Shown here: positions 10,400 through 17,357 of the stretch, piece by piece
Numbering within the stretch: position 1 is the first letter of the stretch
Layout: the number at the start of each line of letters is the position of its first letter
Assembly: GCF_006970445.1 (NCBI RefSeq)
Contig: NZ_CP033877.1
Location: 1,310,750-1,374,749, forward strand
Origin: Stenotrophomonas maltophilia
GTDB taxonomy: Bacteria; Pseudomonadota; Gammaproteobacteria; Xanthomonadales; Xanthomonadaceae
Length of the DNA: 64,000 bases
Direction of reading: 5' to 3'
Position numbers and translations under genes: made by a program
Notes under the pieces: model-generated
Told to the model about the DNA's origin: nothing
Databases searched by the model: none
Seen by the model: the letters and a program-made list of their open reading frames with translations, nothing else

Positions 10400-10609
10400 G
10401 TGATTTGTCCGCGTTGTGAGCAAGGTGAGATACTTGAGGCCCGCGTCAAGGAGAGTGGGGTTCAGGTGTTTGTCTGCGACGAATGTGATGCTGTATGGTT
10501 TTCTTTGAGTGACATCGGCGTTTCTCCGTTCCGGGATCTTGAGACCTATCTAGAGGAGAATTCAATTGCTCCATCTTGGGAGTCAATTTCCGTGGATCGG
10601 CGACTGTGA
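10400..10609 (+). CDS. Small zinc-ribbon protein, candidate immunity protein of the adjacent toxin tip
   Basis: 69 residues from GTG at 10400, chosen because GAGG at 10390-10393 gives a well-spaced ribosome site that overlaps the toxin stop codon. A GTG at 10388 in the same frame is possible but has no such site. The protein opens with a CPRC pair and has a second CDEC pair near residue 30, so it should fold as a zinc ribbon. An acidic C-terminal half could contact a basic nuclease. Its place directly behind a variable CdiA tip and its low GC fit a CdiI immunity gene. The immunity role is inferred from position; no known immunity family was recognised. Confidence 0.6.
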   Translation: MICPRCEQGEILEARVKESGVQVFVCDECDAVWFSLSDIGVSPFRDLETYLEENSIAPSWESISVDRRL

Positions 10610-10760
10610 TGCCTTGATGCACGCGACGGTTTTTATCTGGTGAAACAGCAGGAACAGGGGTCGGCACTGAAACAGGGTCGGCCATTTGAGAGTGGCTGGA
10701 ATGCAGCAAGCTGCAAGCCACGTATGAGCAAGGAGTAGGTGCGACCTCAGATGGAGTCCT

Positions 10761-10886
10761 ATGTGCTTCATCAAGTGCTACGCCGCGACGTGCGGGTTAC
10801 GCTTTTTGCTCTTCTTTCAGTTCGAGAGCACCTATGCGGCAAGGCTCGGGAAGGATCTGGTCTTCCCGGGGCTTGCTGCCCCGTGA
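10761..10886 (+). pseudogene. Fossil 3' fragment of an orphan immunity-like gene (copy of 17021-17147)
   Basis: Forty-one codons starting at ATG 10761 read Y-A-A-T-C-G, then F-Q-F-E-S-x-Y-A-A-R-L-G-K-D-L-V-F-P-G-x-A-A-P and a stop. This is the same C-terminus as the intact 130-residue gene at 16755-17147. The N-terminal two thirds are missing, and the sequence in front (10610-10760) shows no similarity to that gene's start. The DNA similarity continues past the stop codon. This looks like the debris of an immunity gene left by recombination; it is probably not functional, although a purine-rich site (aaggag, about 10731) lies upstream. Confidence 0.7.
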
Positions 10887-10960
10887 TGCCCGACAACCGG
10901 GTCGCAGCTCCTAGCCTGATTCCACCTCGCTTCACGTGGCGATATATCTTATGGATATAA
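10766..10960 (+). repeat. Direct repeat copy R1 (partner 17027-17222)
   Basis: About 195 bp that aligns almost without gaps to 17027-17222, by eye around 80-85% identical. It covers the end of an immunity-like gene and about 75 bp of downstream non-coding DNA. Both copies end in the same word, ttatggatataa. Directly after R1 the displaced haemagglutinin module begins; after R2 the sequence runs into the chemoreceptor promoter region. R1 and R2 therefore bracket the displaced module and its immunity genes. Confidence 0.75.
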
Positions 10961-13900
10961 GGCGCAGCCTCCGGCCTGCGTGCAGCCACCACTTCGACCG
11001 TGGTGACCGCCGGCAGCCAGCGCGCCAACAGCGAGCAGAGCCATTCGACCAGTGATGCCCGCGTCAGCCAGTTGGCTGCAGGCGGCGACCTCACGTTGAT
11101 TGCCAACGGCGGCTCGATCCTCAGCCAGGGCACGCGGATGTCGGCCGAGGGCAACGCCGTGCTGCTGGCCACCAAGGACATCGTGTTCGACGTGGCCCAC
11201 AACACCGAACGCAGCGACAGCAGCAGCCGCGGCAAGGGCTGGGGCTTTGCCAACAACACCAGCGGCCTGCCGTTCGGTACCAACAACTCGCAGAGCCAGG
11301 GCAGCGGCAGCAGCGACGCCATCACCGGCACGCAGCTGTCGGTCGGCGGCGGCGTGCGCATGGCCACCACCGAGGGTGACATCAGTCTCACTGCTGCGAA
11401 CATCGCGGCGGAGAAGGACGTCAGCATCCGCGCTGCGGGCGACCTGACGATCCGTAGCGGGCAGGACACAGTCAGCAATGCCAACCGCTCGGACAGCAAG
11501 GCGATCGGCACTGTGCAGATCTCCGATACCGAGAAGTTCTCCGGCTGGCACCGCGAGCAGCACCGGGACGACAGCGCGCAGGTATCGCAGGTGGCCAGCA
11601 GCATCGGCAGTCTGGGCGGTAGCGTGAACCTGGCCGCCGGTGGCAAGTACACGCAGACGGCCAGCAACGTGGTGGCCGCCAAGGACGTGAACATCACCGC
11701 TGCCGAGATCGAGCTGCTGACCGCCAACGAAAGCGGCCACTACTCGCAGAGCGACAAAGACCTGAAGATCGGCGTGTTCGCGCGGGTGAAGTCGCCGTTG
11801 ATCGACCTGATCAACAACGTGGACGCGGCCCGTCAGTCCGATGATCGCCTGCAGAAGATGCAGGGCATGGCGGCAGGCGCCAACGCGTACCAGGCGGCCA
11901 GTGCGATCTCGGCACTGTCCGGCCGTGGCGGCAGTGGCGAACTGTTCCGTGCTGAAGCAGGCATCGGCTTCAAGACCGCCAACAGCAGTGCCGATGGCAG
12001 CAGCATGGTGTCGCGTGGCTCTACCATCCAGGGCGGCGGCAACGTCAACCTCACCAGCACCCAGGGCGACATCCATGTGGTGCAGGGCAACCTGAGTGCA
12101 GGCAACACGCTCAGCCTGGATTCGGCCGGCGACATTCTGCTGGAAGCTGGCAAGGCGCATGTGGCCGACCGCAGCAAGAGCAGCAATGCCGGCGCCGAAG
12201 TCGGCGTGGGCGTCTCGGTAGGCGCGCAGACCGGCGTGTACGTTTACGCTGAAGCCAGTGTTGGCAGCAGCAAGGCCAATGCCGAGAGCAGCACCTGGCA
12301 GAACACCACGCTGACCGGCAAGAACATATCGATGAAGGCCGAGGGCGATACCACGCTGCGTGGGGCCACGGCGACCGCTGATCGCATCGACGTCAAGACC
12401 GGCGGGACGCTGACCATCGAATCGCTGCAGGACATCGCCGAGAGCATGTCCAGGAACAGCCAGGTGGGTGGTCGCGTGCAGGTGTCGTTCGGTACCGCGT
12501 GGAATGCCGACGGTTATGCCAGTGCAGGCAAGGCCAGCGGCAGCTATCAGGGTGTTGGCCAGCAGAGCGGCCTGTTTGCCGGCAATGGCGGGTACCACGT
12601 CGATGCAGGTCACGTGAACCTGGTGGGCGGCGCGATTGCCAGCACCAATGCGGGCAACAGTGAACTGACTGCGGGCTCGCTGACGTTCACTGACCTGCAG
12701 AACCACATGGACTACACAGCCAGCTCCGGCAGCATCAGTGGCGGTGCGGGCGGGGAGATGGATGGCTGGACGCCCAAGCCGGGAACCGCCGCACCCCGAG
12801 GTGGTCCGGGCCTGCCGATGATGGAAAAGGGCAGCGACAGCAGCTCCACCCTGGCCACCTTGACCGAGGGCAACATCACCATCGGTGGCAGACAGACGTC
12901 GGCGGCCGAGCTGGGCATCAACACCGATGCCAGTGGAGCGCATCGTGCGCTGGATGCACTGCCGGATGCGAGCAAGCTGCTGGCGGATCAGCAGGCGATG
13001 GCGGCTGCGGCGGGGACGGGGCTGGCCACCAGCCAGCAGATTGCCTGGGGTATTGGGAGGGCGGATGCGGAGAAGATCACGGACAAGTATCGGGAAGGGA
13101 TGAGTCCGGAAGAGAAACGGGCATTCGATGCGCTCCTTCCCGACGAGCAGTTCAAGCGCCTCGTCGCGTTCGATGCATCCTACCCGGATGCGCTGGTGAC
13201 CCAGCAGAAGTGGGCCCCTGATGGCGTCTATGGGCGCGCGCTCGGCGCGGTGACCAGCGCGTTGGTCGGTGGTGTTGAAGGGCAGGGGCTGGGTCAGCTG
13301 GGTTCCAACGCGCTGGCGCCGTATGCAGCTGAACTGATCGGCAAGACGTTTGACCCGAACAAGCAGAGTGCTGTGCCTAGCGAGGCCATGCAGATGCTGT
13401 CGCACGCGCTGCTGGGCGCGCTGTTGGCAGAGGCCAATGGTGGCAAGGCGGGAAGTGGGGCGTTGGCGGCCGGTGGTGGTGAGCTTGCGGCGAAGTTCCT
13501 GGGCGATTACTACGCCAAGCAGAATAAGGGGCAGTTGTCGCCCGAGCAGGCGGAGCAAGTAAGGGTGCTCGGACAAGCGGTCGGCGCAATGGCGGGAGGG
13601 CTTTCCGGTGCAGGGATTTCTGGCGCGACATTGGGCATGGGTATCGCGAAGAACTCCGTTGAGAACAACTACCTGAATCACGACGAGCGGATGGAGTACC
13701 TTCAGGCGACTGTTATCTGTTCTGATGCGGGTAAAGACTGCGATATCAAGGAAAACTTCGAGCGGCTCTCTGCGGAGCGCGATTACAAGTTGTTGATGGC
13801 GTGCCAAGTGCCAGGATCTGCCGCATGTGCTGAGCAGCGTTCACTTGCGAAAATTGCATTGGAATCGCATAACTCACCTATATATAAGGGGGAGTATGAC

Positions 13901-14857
13901 GCATGGATGGCGGAAAACGCCGATAAACTCATCGCTGCGAGCAAGAATGCCGGTTCTGGGGTCAACCTTGAAAAAATTGCCATTCACTCTTCTACCGAAG
14001 ATCTGCAAAGGAAGGTGTACTGTTCGCTGGTTGGTGAGTGTGGTTCGAACACTGTCGATCTATTGCGTGGTGCAGGCTACGGTGCGGAAGCCGACTGGCT
14101 GTCGTCGACGAATCGAGCAGTCGCTGGTGCTGCCTTCGTAAACGGGCTCTGGACCGGGGGGAAGGACTTGGTAGCGGGTGCTGCAAGCATGAACCAGATC
14201 GGTGTTCTGTTGGGTTTGGTCTCGGATTACAAGGAGATGGACAAGCTTGGCTTGCAAGCATTCTCCGAAAAACGCAACAACGCGATAAGCCAGGCCATCA
14301 ATGAGTACATGGAGAAGACGGCAGGCCTTGCGTACTACCTGACTGGTGGTAGGAACTCGTGGAATTTTGAAGACGTAGATCAGGCGGCTGACATTGGTGG
14401 AGAGCTCACGTTTGACATCGGAACTTCCTTGGTCGGGCCGGAGGCATTCCTCGCCAAGAGGACCATGACGGCCGCTTCGGAGGTCAGACTTATCGCCGAT
14501 GCGGAACAGCAGCTCATAAAGTACATCGCAGGTATTGGAAGGAACCCGCCAGCGACCGCAATCGGTGCTGTTGATCCTACAACTGGTAGAATTGTGACTA
14601 CGTCGAGTGGCCCTGTTCCTGATGTGATCGCGCCGGGCCTGAAGGCGTACGCTGATTCGCTCGGGGGCCTTGGCGTCAAGACAGCATGTGGGAATACTAT
14701 TGGTCGTTGCGCAGAATTCAGAGCTGCAAACGAACTGATGCTGGCAAATCCACGTCTGAAGCTTGAGGATATTAAATTTACTGCTGCTGTTCGGCCGAGA
14801 AGTGGCCTTCCTGTTCCTAGATGTGATAATTGCAGGGATATATTTGGAGATGAGTAG
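10961..14857 (+). CDS. Displaced (orphan) cdiA C-terminal module with VENN motif and YwqJ-like deaminase tip
   Basis: The frame opens right after a TAA at 10958 and the repeat R1; the first candidate start is a GTG at 11000 (1,285 residues) without a convincing ribosome site. There is no signal peptide, TPS domain or receptor-binding region. The protein begins abruptly in FHA-2-type repeats, parallel in layout but not identical to those of the upstream gene. It then has a VENN pretoxin motif (bases 13658-13669, residue 887 from the GTG), followed by a lower-GC tip. The last about 90 residues carry CAE (Cys codon 14708) and P-x-x-CDNC (14822-14833), the zinc-site pattern of YwqJ-like nucleic-acid deaminase toxins. 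In CDI loci such modules are silent spares that can recombine onto the 3' end of the intact cdiA. Whether it is translated here is unknown. Confidence 0.85.
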   Translation, partial: GAASGLRAATTSTVVTAGSQRANSEQSHSTSDARVSQLAAGGDLTLIANGGSILSQGTRMSAEGNAVLLATKDIVFDVAHNTERSDSSSRGKGWGFANNTSGLPFGTNNSQSQGSGSSDAITGTQLSVGGGVRMATTEGDISLTAANIAAEKDVSIRAAGDLTIRSGQDTVSNANRSDSKAIGTVQISDTEKFSGWHREQHRDDSAQVSQVASSIGSLGGSVNLAAGGKYTQTASNVVAAKDVNITAAEIELLTANESGHYSQSDKDLKIGVFARVKSPLIDLINNVDAARQSDDRLQKMQGMAAGANAYQAASAISALSGRGGSGELFRAEAGIGFKTANSSADGSSMVSRGSTIQGGGNVNLTSTQGDIHVVQGNLSAGNTLSLDSAGDILLEAGKAHVADRSKSSNAGAEVGVGVSVGAQTGVYVYAEASVGSSKANAESSTWQNTTLTGKNISMKAEGDTTLRGATATADRIDVKTGGTLTIESLQDIAESMSRNSQVGGRVQVSFGTAWNADGYASAGKASGSYQGVGQQSGLFAGNGGYHVDAGHVNLVGGAIASTNAGNSELTAGSLTFTDLQNHMDYTASSGSISGGAGGEMDGWTPKPGTAAPRGGPGLPMMEKGSDSSSTLATLTEGNITIGGRQTSAAELGINTDASGAHRALDALPDASKLLADQQAMAAAAGTGLATSQQIAWGIGRADAEKITDKYREGMSPEEKRAFDALLPDEQFKRLVAFDASYPDALVTQQKWAPDGVYGRALGAVTSALVGGVEGQGLGQLGSNALAPYAAELIGKTFDPNKQSAVPSEAMQMLSHALLGALLAEANGGKAGSGALAAGGGELAAKFLGDYYAKQNKGQLSPEQAEQVRVLGQAVGAMAGGLSGAGISGATLGMGIAKNSVENNYLNHDERMEYLQATVICSDAGKDCDIKENFERLSAERDYKLLMACQVPGSAACAEQRSLAKIALESHNSPIYKGEYDAWMAENADKLIAASKNAGSGVNLEKIAIHSSTEDLQRKVYCSLVGECGSNTVDLLRGAGYGAEADWLSSTNRAVAGAAFVNGLWTGGKDLVAGAASMNQIGVLLGLVSDYKEMDKLGLQAFSEKRNNAISQAINEYMEKTAGLAYYLTGGRNSWNFEDVDQAADIGGELTFDIGTSLVGPEAFLAKRTMTAASEVRLIADAEQQLIKYIAGIGRNPPATAIGAVDPTTGRIVTTSSGPVPDVIAPGLKAYADSLGGLGVKTACGNTIGRCAEFRAANELMLANPRLKLEDIKFTAAVRPRSGLPVPRCDNCRDIFGDE
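14586..14854 (+). other. YwqJ-like deaminase toxin domain
   Basis: The terminal domain of the displaced module. A Cys-Ala-Glu motif supplies one zinc ligand and the catalytic Glu; the downstream Pro-Arg-Cys-Asp-Asn-Cys supplies the other two Cys ligands. This C-A-E/C-x-x-C form, with Cys in place of the more common His, is typical of the YwqJ branch of the deaminase superfamily found at polymorphic-toxin tips. Substrate (DNA, RNA or nucleotide) cannot be told from sequence alone. Confidence 0.7.
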
Positions 14858-14860
14858 TAT

Positions 14861-15289
14861 ATGGAAATGGATGAAGAATTTCTTGAGGTAAATGACATTG
14901 ATTGGTTTGCGGTTGGTGCTGATGGGTGTGTTTGTCATTTTGCTACCGGAGGGCGTGGTGTCGTTCCGCGCCAGGTTGCATCGTCCATCGAGAGCTGGCA
15001 ATTGGCGTGTGACTATATTTACTCGCTTCCTGTTTTCTCGGGCGTCATCGTGGTTGAAGAGAGTTTGCCTGATTTCAGTGGGCTCGCTCAGCGCGAGGCC
15101 TATCTTCGCTCTTTCCTTGAAATGGCGAGTCGCGGGATTTTTAGCCATGACGTAAGTGGGGATGGTTATCGCCTTATCGCCAAGCCGGAGCTTGCGATTC
15201 GCGAAGACGACCTCCCCGAGCGTGTTCGAAATCATATTCCAAAGATCGCCATCGGTTCGGACGATGATCTGCTTCATTTGATGCACTGA
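14861..15289 (+). CDS. Candidate immunity protein of the deaminase toxin
   Basis: 142 residues, starting 3 bases after the toxin stop, with ggaga about 10 bases upstream of the ATG. The protein is acidic, has no signal peptide or membrane segment, and begins MEMDEEFLEVNDIDWFA. Base composition is clearly AT-richer than the chromosome, as in the end of the toxin gene. The tight coupling to a deaminase tip makes it the probable cognate immunity protein. The role is inferred from synteny; the family was not identified. Confidence 0.65.
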   Translation: MEMDEEFLEVNDIDWFAVGADGCVCHFATGGRGVVPRQVASSIESWQLACDYIYSLPVFSGVIVVEESLPDFSGLAQREAYLRSFLEMASRGIFSHDVSGDGYRLIAKPELAIREDDLPERVRNHIPKIAIGSDDDLLHLMH

Positions 15290-15425
15290 ATGCGGCTTTT
15301 GTGGGAGTGTGTGAAACGGGTAGTCGATGCAGGGCCAGGCAATTGATCGGCTACCCGGTTGCCCCGCCAGAATAGTCAACCCTTTGAATAAATATCAGTG
15401 TTTTTTGAATGAAGAATCAGAACGA

Positions 15426-16301
15426 ATGAAGATCGAGCCCGCTTTCAGTCGCGCTGAAAATGGTGTGGAGCGAGACGCAGACTCGGCCGCTGACGAGCCA
15501 AGTGAAAAGAGTGCACTGGCGATTTTGGTTAGGGACAGGTTCTCTACCTATTGCCGTTTCTGGAGCCTGGACGACGCTGCCGGAAGGGCGCCAAGGCGAT
15601 GGAACTGGCCGGCATTCCTGTTCTCGTCACTCTGGTTCTTCTTCCGGCGCATGCATGCGTGGGGAGCGCTCTGGTTCATCCTTTCGCCGTTGATGATGAC
15701 CGCCTTCGTGCTGATGGGGCTGCCGTGGTTGTCTTTGCTTTCTTTCGTAGTGTTTCGCGTACTTGCTGGAATCCTGGCGAATCCGCTGTACCTGGCGCAC
15801 TGCCGAAGGATTGTCCGCAAGGTTGATGCCGAGCATCGCGGGGCACATCGGCGGCACCTTGAACTGCAGAAGGCTGGCGGTGTCAGCTACACAGCTCTGG
15901 TGATCGCCTTGGCGGTAACGGCCTCACAGAACCCCCTGATCAATCTGATCGTTCGTTCGATATCAGAGCCAACGCCCACGCAGTCCGCTGTGTACGTGGC
16001 GGCGAACCCGCCGGATCTGCCGGACCCGCAGATAGAGGAAGCAGAGCGGGTGGCGTACCAGGAGCAAATGCGTGCAATCGCAATGACGGCGTGGCCAGCG
16101 GGCGTTCCAACCGAGGGCAATGCCTGCATTGTCGAGTTGCGTTTGGCGCCACCAGGTCAAGTGCTGGAGGCCAATGTCCTGGAGCCGTGTACGTTGAACG
16201 ACGCCCAACGCGAGATGATGCTGGGTGAAATCAGGCGCACGGACTTCACGATCGAGGGGAAGATGCGGTTCTTCAACCGGCATACCCTCATTGGATTGTG
16301 A
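15426..16301 (+). CDS. Membrane protein with DUF2628-like segment and TonB/TolA-like C-terminal domain
   Basis: 291 residues from ATG 15426; the frame is open to 15327, but the upstream part looks non-coding. After an acidic cytosolic N-terminus comes W-N-W-P-A-F-L-F-S-S-L-W-F-F-F-R-R-M, typical of DUF2628 proteins, with two to three hydrophobic helices, then a basic stretch and another hydrophobic helix (SYTALVIALAVTASQ). The C-terminal about 90 residues hold a Cys-bounded V-E-L-R-L-x-x-x-G-Q-V pattern reminiscent of TonB/TolA C-terminal domains, probably periplasmic. It lies between two immunity-type genes, so a role in immunity against an envelope-acting toxin is conceivable but unproven. 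A housekeeping protein stranded among cassettes is equally possible. Confidence 0.55.
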   Translation: MKIEPAFSRAENGVERDADSAADEPSEKSALAILVRDRFSTYCRFWSLDDAAGRAPRRWNWPAFLFSSLWFFFRRMHAWGALWFILSPLMMTAFVLMGLPWLSLLSFVVFRVLAGILANPLYLAHCRRIVRKVDAEHRGAHRRHLELQKAGGVSYTALVIALAVTASQNPLINLIVRSISEPTPTQSAVYVAANPPDLPDPQIEEAERVAYQEQMRAIAMTAWPAGVPTEGNACIVELRLAPPGQVLEANVLEPCTLNDAQREMMLGEIRRTDFTIEGKMRFFNRHTLIGL

Positions 16302-16356
16302 TCGCTGACATCCGGCGAGAGTCGCTCTGGAAATGGGGCATGCAGGGAGATTATTG

Positions 16357-16611
16357 GTGAAAGAACAGCTCTTGACGATCGAGGAAGCCTACATGGCGAT
16401 GTTCTACTTCCTCCAGATCGACTATTCCCGCGGCCCCAGCGATGAGATCGGGGGGCTGCTGGGTTCACGTGGCTGGAGTCTTAAGGAGGATCGAAGCCCC
16501 ACGGATCCAGGTGCGTGGGAGGACTGGTTGGACGCGGTGAGAGCGTCCATGGGGAACAGCGAAGAGGGCATAAAGGATATGAGTGCTACCTACACTGATC
16601 TGAAGCGGTAG
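16357..16611 (+). CDS. Small orphan immunity-like protein
   Basis: 84 residues from GTG 16357, preferred over ATG 16333 because agggaga sits about 7 bases upstream. Sequence begins VKEQLLTIEEAYMAMFYFL and contains an IGGLLGS segment and an AWEDWLDAV helix; acidic, soluble, no cysteines. This looks like a known class of small hypothetical proteins found beside polymorphic toxins, but no adjacent toxin gene survives. Function is inferred from neighbourhood only. Confidence 0.5.
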   Translation: MKEQLLTIEEAYMAMFYFLQIDYSRGPSDEIGGLLGSRGWSLKEDRSPTDPGAWEDWLDAVRASMGNSEEGIKDMSATYTDLKR

Positions 16612-16659
16612 CCGGATTACTGCGAGCTCCCATGGGTGAGGTGGGCAGGGACAGTTCGT

Positions 16660-16755
16660 ATGAATCAGGAATTCTTCAGGGCAGAAATGAAGCCGAAGAC
16701 GAAAGCGGTCATGCCGAGTCATGAAGCTGTTGGCTTCAGAATGATGGTTCGATAA
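16660..16755 (+). CDS. 31-codon ORF ending in TAATG overlap with the next gene (possible toxin-tail remnant)
   Basis: ATG 16660 to TAA 16753-16755; the stop shares its last A with the ATG of the following gene. The frame is open back to the stop of the preceding gene at 16611. It encodes a basic peptide ending E-A-V-G-F-R-M-M-V-R. A stop/start overlap is how CDI toxin genes meet their immunity genes, so this may be the surviving tail of a deleted toxin. It could also be a chance ORF. Confidence 0.3.
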   Translation: MNQEFFRAEMKPKTKAVMPSHEAVGFRMMVR

Positions 16756-17147
16756 TGAGCATTTCGCTGTTTCTCGAAGTCGAAGCCGGTGCCGATCTGG
16801 ATGCCGTGCTGCATGCCCTGGATTCGATCCAGGCCGAGTACTCGGACAGTACTGACGGTCTGCATGGGTATCTTCCAGCGTCCAACACCAGCTTCGGGTT
16901 CTGCATCGTCGACCCGCCGGAGGCGCTCGTAGCGGAAGGGCTTGAAGTCGAGTGGCAGGTGGGCCTGCTCGGCTCGTTTCATTTCCGCGCGAGCGGGTTT
17001 GAAAGCGCGTGGGAGGAAATCTGCCGCTTCACAAAGCGCTACGCCGCGACGTGCGGGTACCGGTTTGTGCTCTCGTTCCAGTTCGAGAGCGTCTATGCGG
17101 CAAGGCTCGGGAAGGATCTGGTCTTCCCGGGGCCTGCTGCACCGTAA
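16755..17147 (+). CDS. Orphan immunity-like protein (intact parent of the 10761 fossil)
   Basis: 130 residues, soluble and acidic, starting MSISLFLEVEAGADLDAVL and ending DLVFPGPAAP. It has no signal peptide or membrane helix and few cysteines. No enzyme motif is visible. Its last 40 residues recur as a fossil at 10761-10886, also in the toxin locus, so this gene family has been copied within the region. Start codon overlap with the preceding 31-codon ORF suggests it was once translationally coupled to a toxin. It is likely an immunity protein kept after loss of its toxin. Confidence 0.55.
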   Translation: MSISLFLEVEAGADLDAVLHALDSIQAEYSDSTDGLHGYLPASNTSFGFCIVDPPEALVAEGLEVEWQVGLLGSFHFRASGFESAWEEICRFTKRYAATCGYRFVLSFQFESVYAARLGKDLVFPGPAAP

Positions 17148-17222
17148 TGCCGGATACCGGAGCGGCAGGCCCCGGCCTGATCCCATTCTGGCTACCGGTG
17201 GCGATATACCTTATGGATATAA
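17027..17222 (+). repeat. Direct repeat copy R2 (partner 10766-10960)
   Basis: Covers the last 40 codons of the 130-residue immunity-like gene and 75 bp downstream, ending ttatggatataa. See R1. It is the intact copy; R1 shows several frame-preserving substitutions and one single-base length difference. Confidence 0.75.
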
Positions 17223-17357
17223 CGCGTTCGTGAGTCGTCTGATTTCACACCTGTCTGCACAGTTCCAGAGTTTTAGATCGATATAATAATATCGCCCCAT
17301 AAAGTTTCCCCTGCCTGCGCCGCCATCGATCGTACGGCCATGATCAAGGGAATTGAG

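Noticed and set aside
10610..10760. A possible gene between the zinc-ribbon gene and the fossil
   Set aside because: No frame longer than about 40 codons with a plausible start; only the fossil's upstream aaggag stands out.
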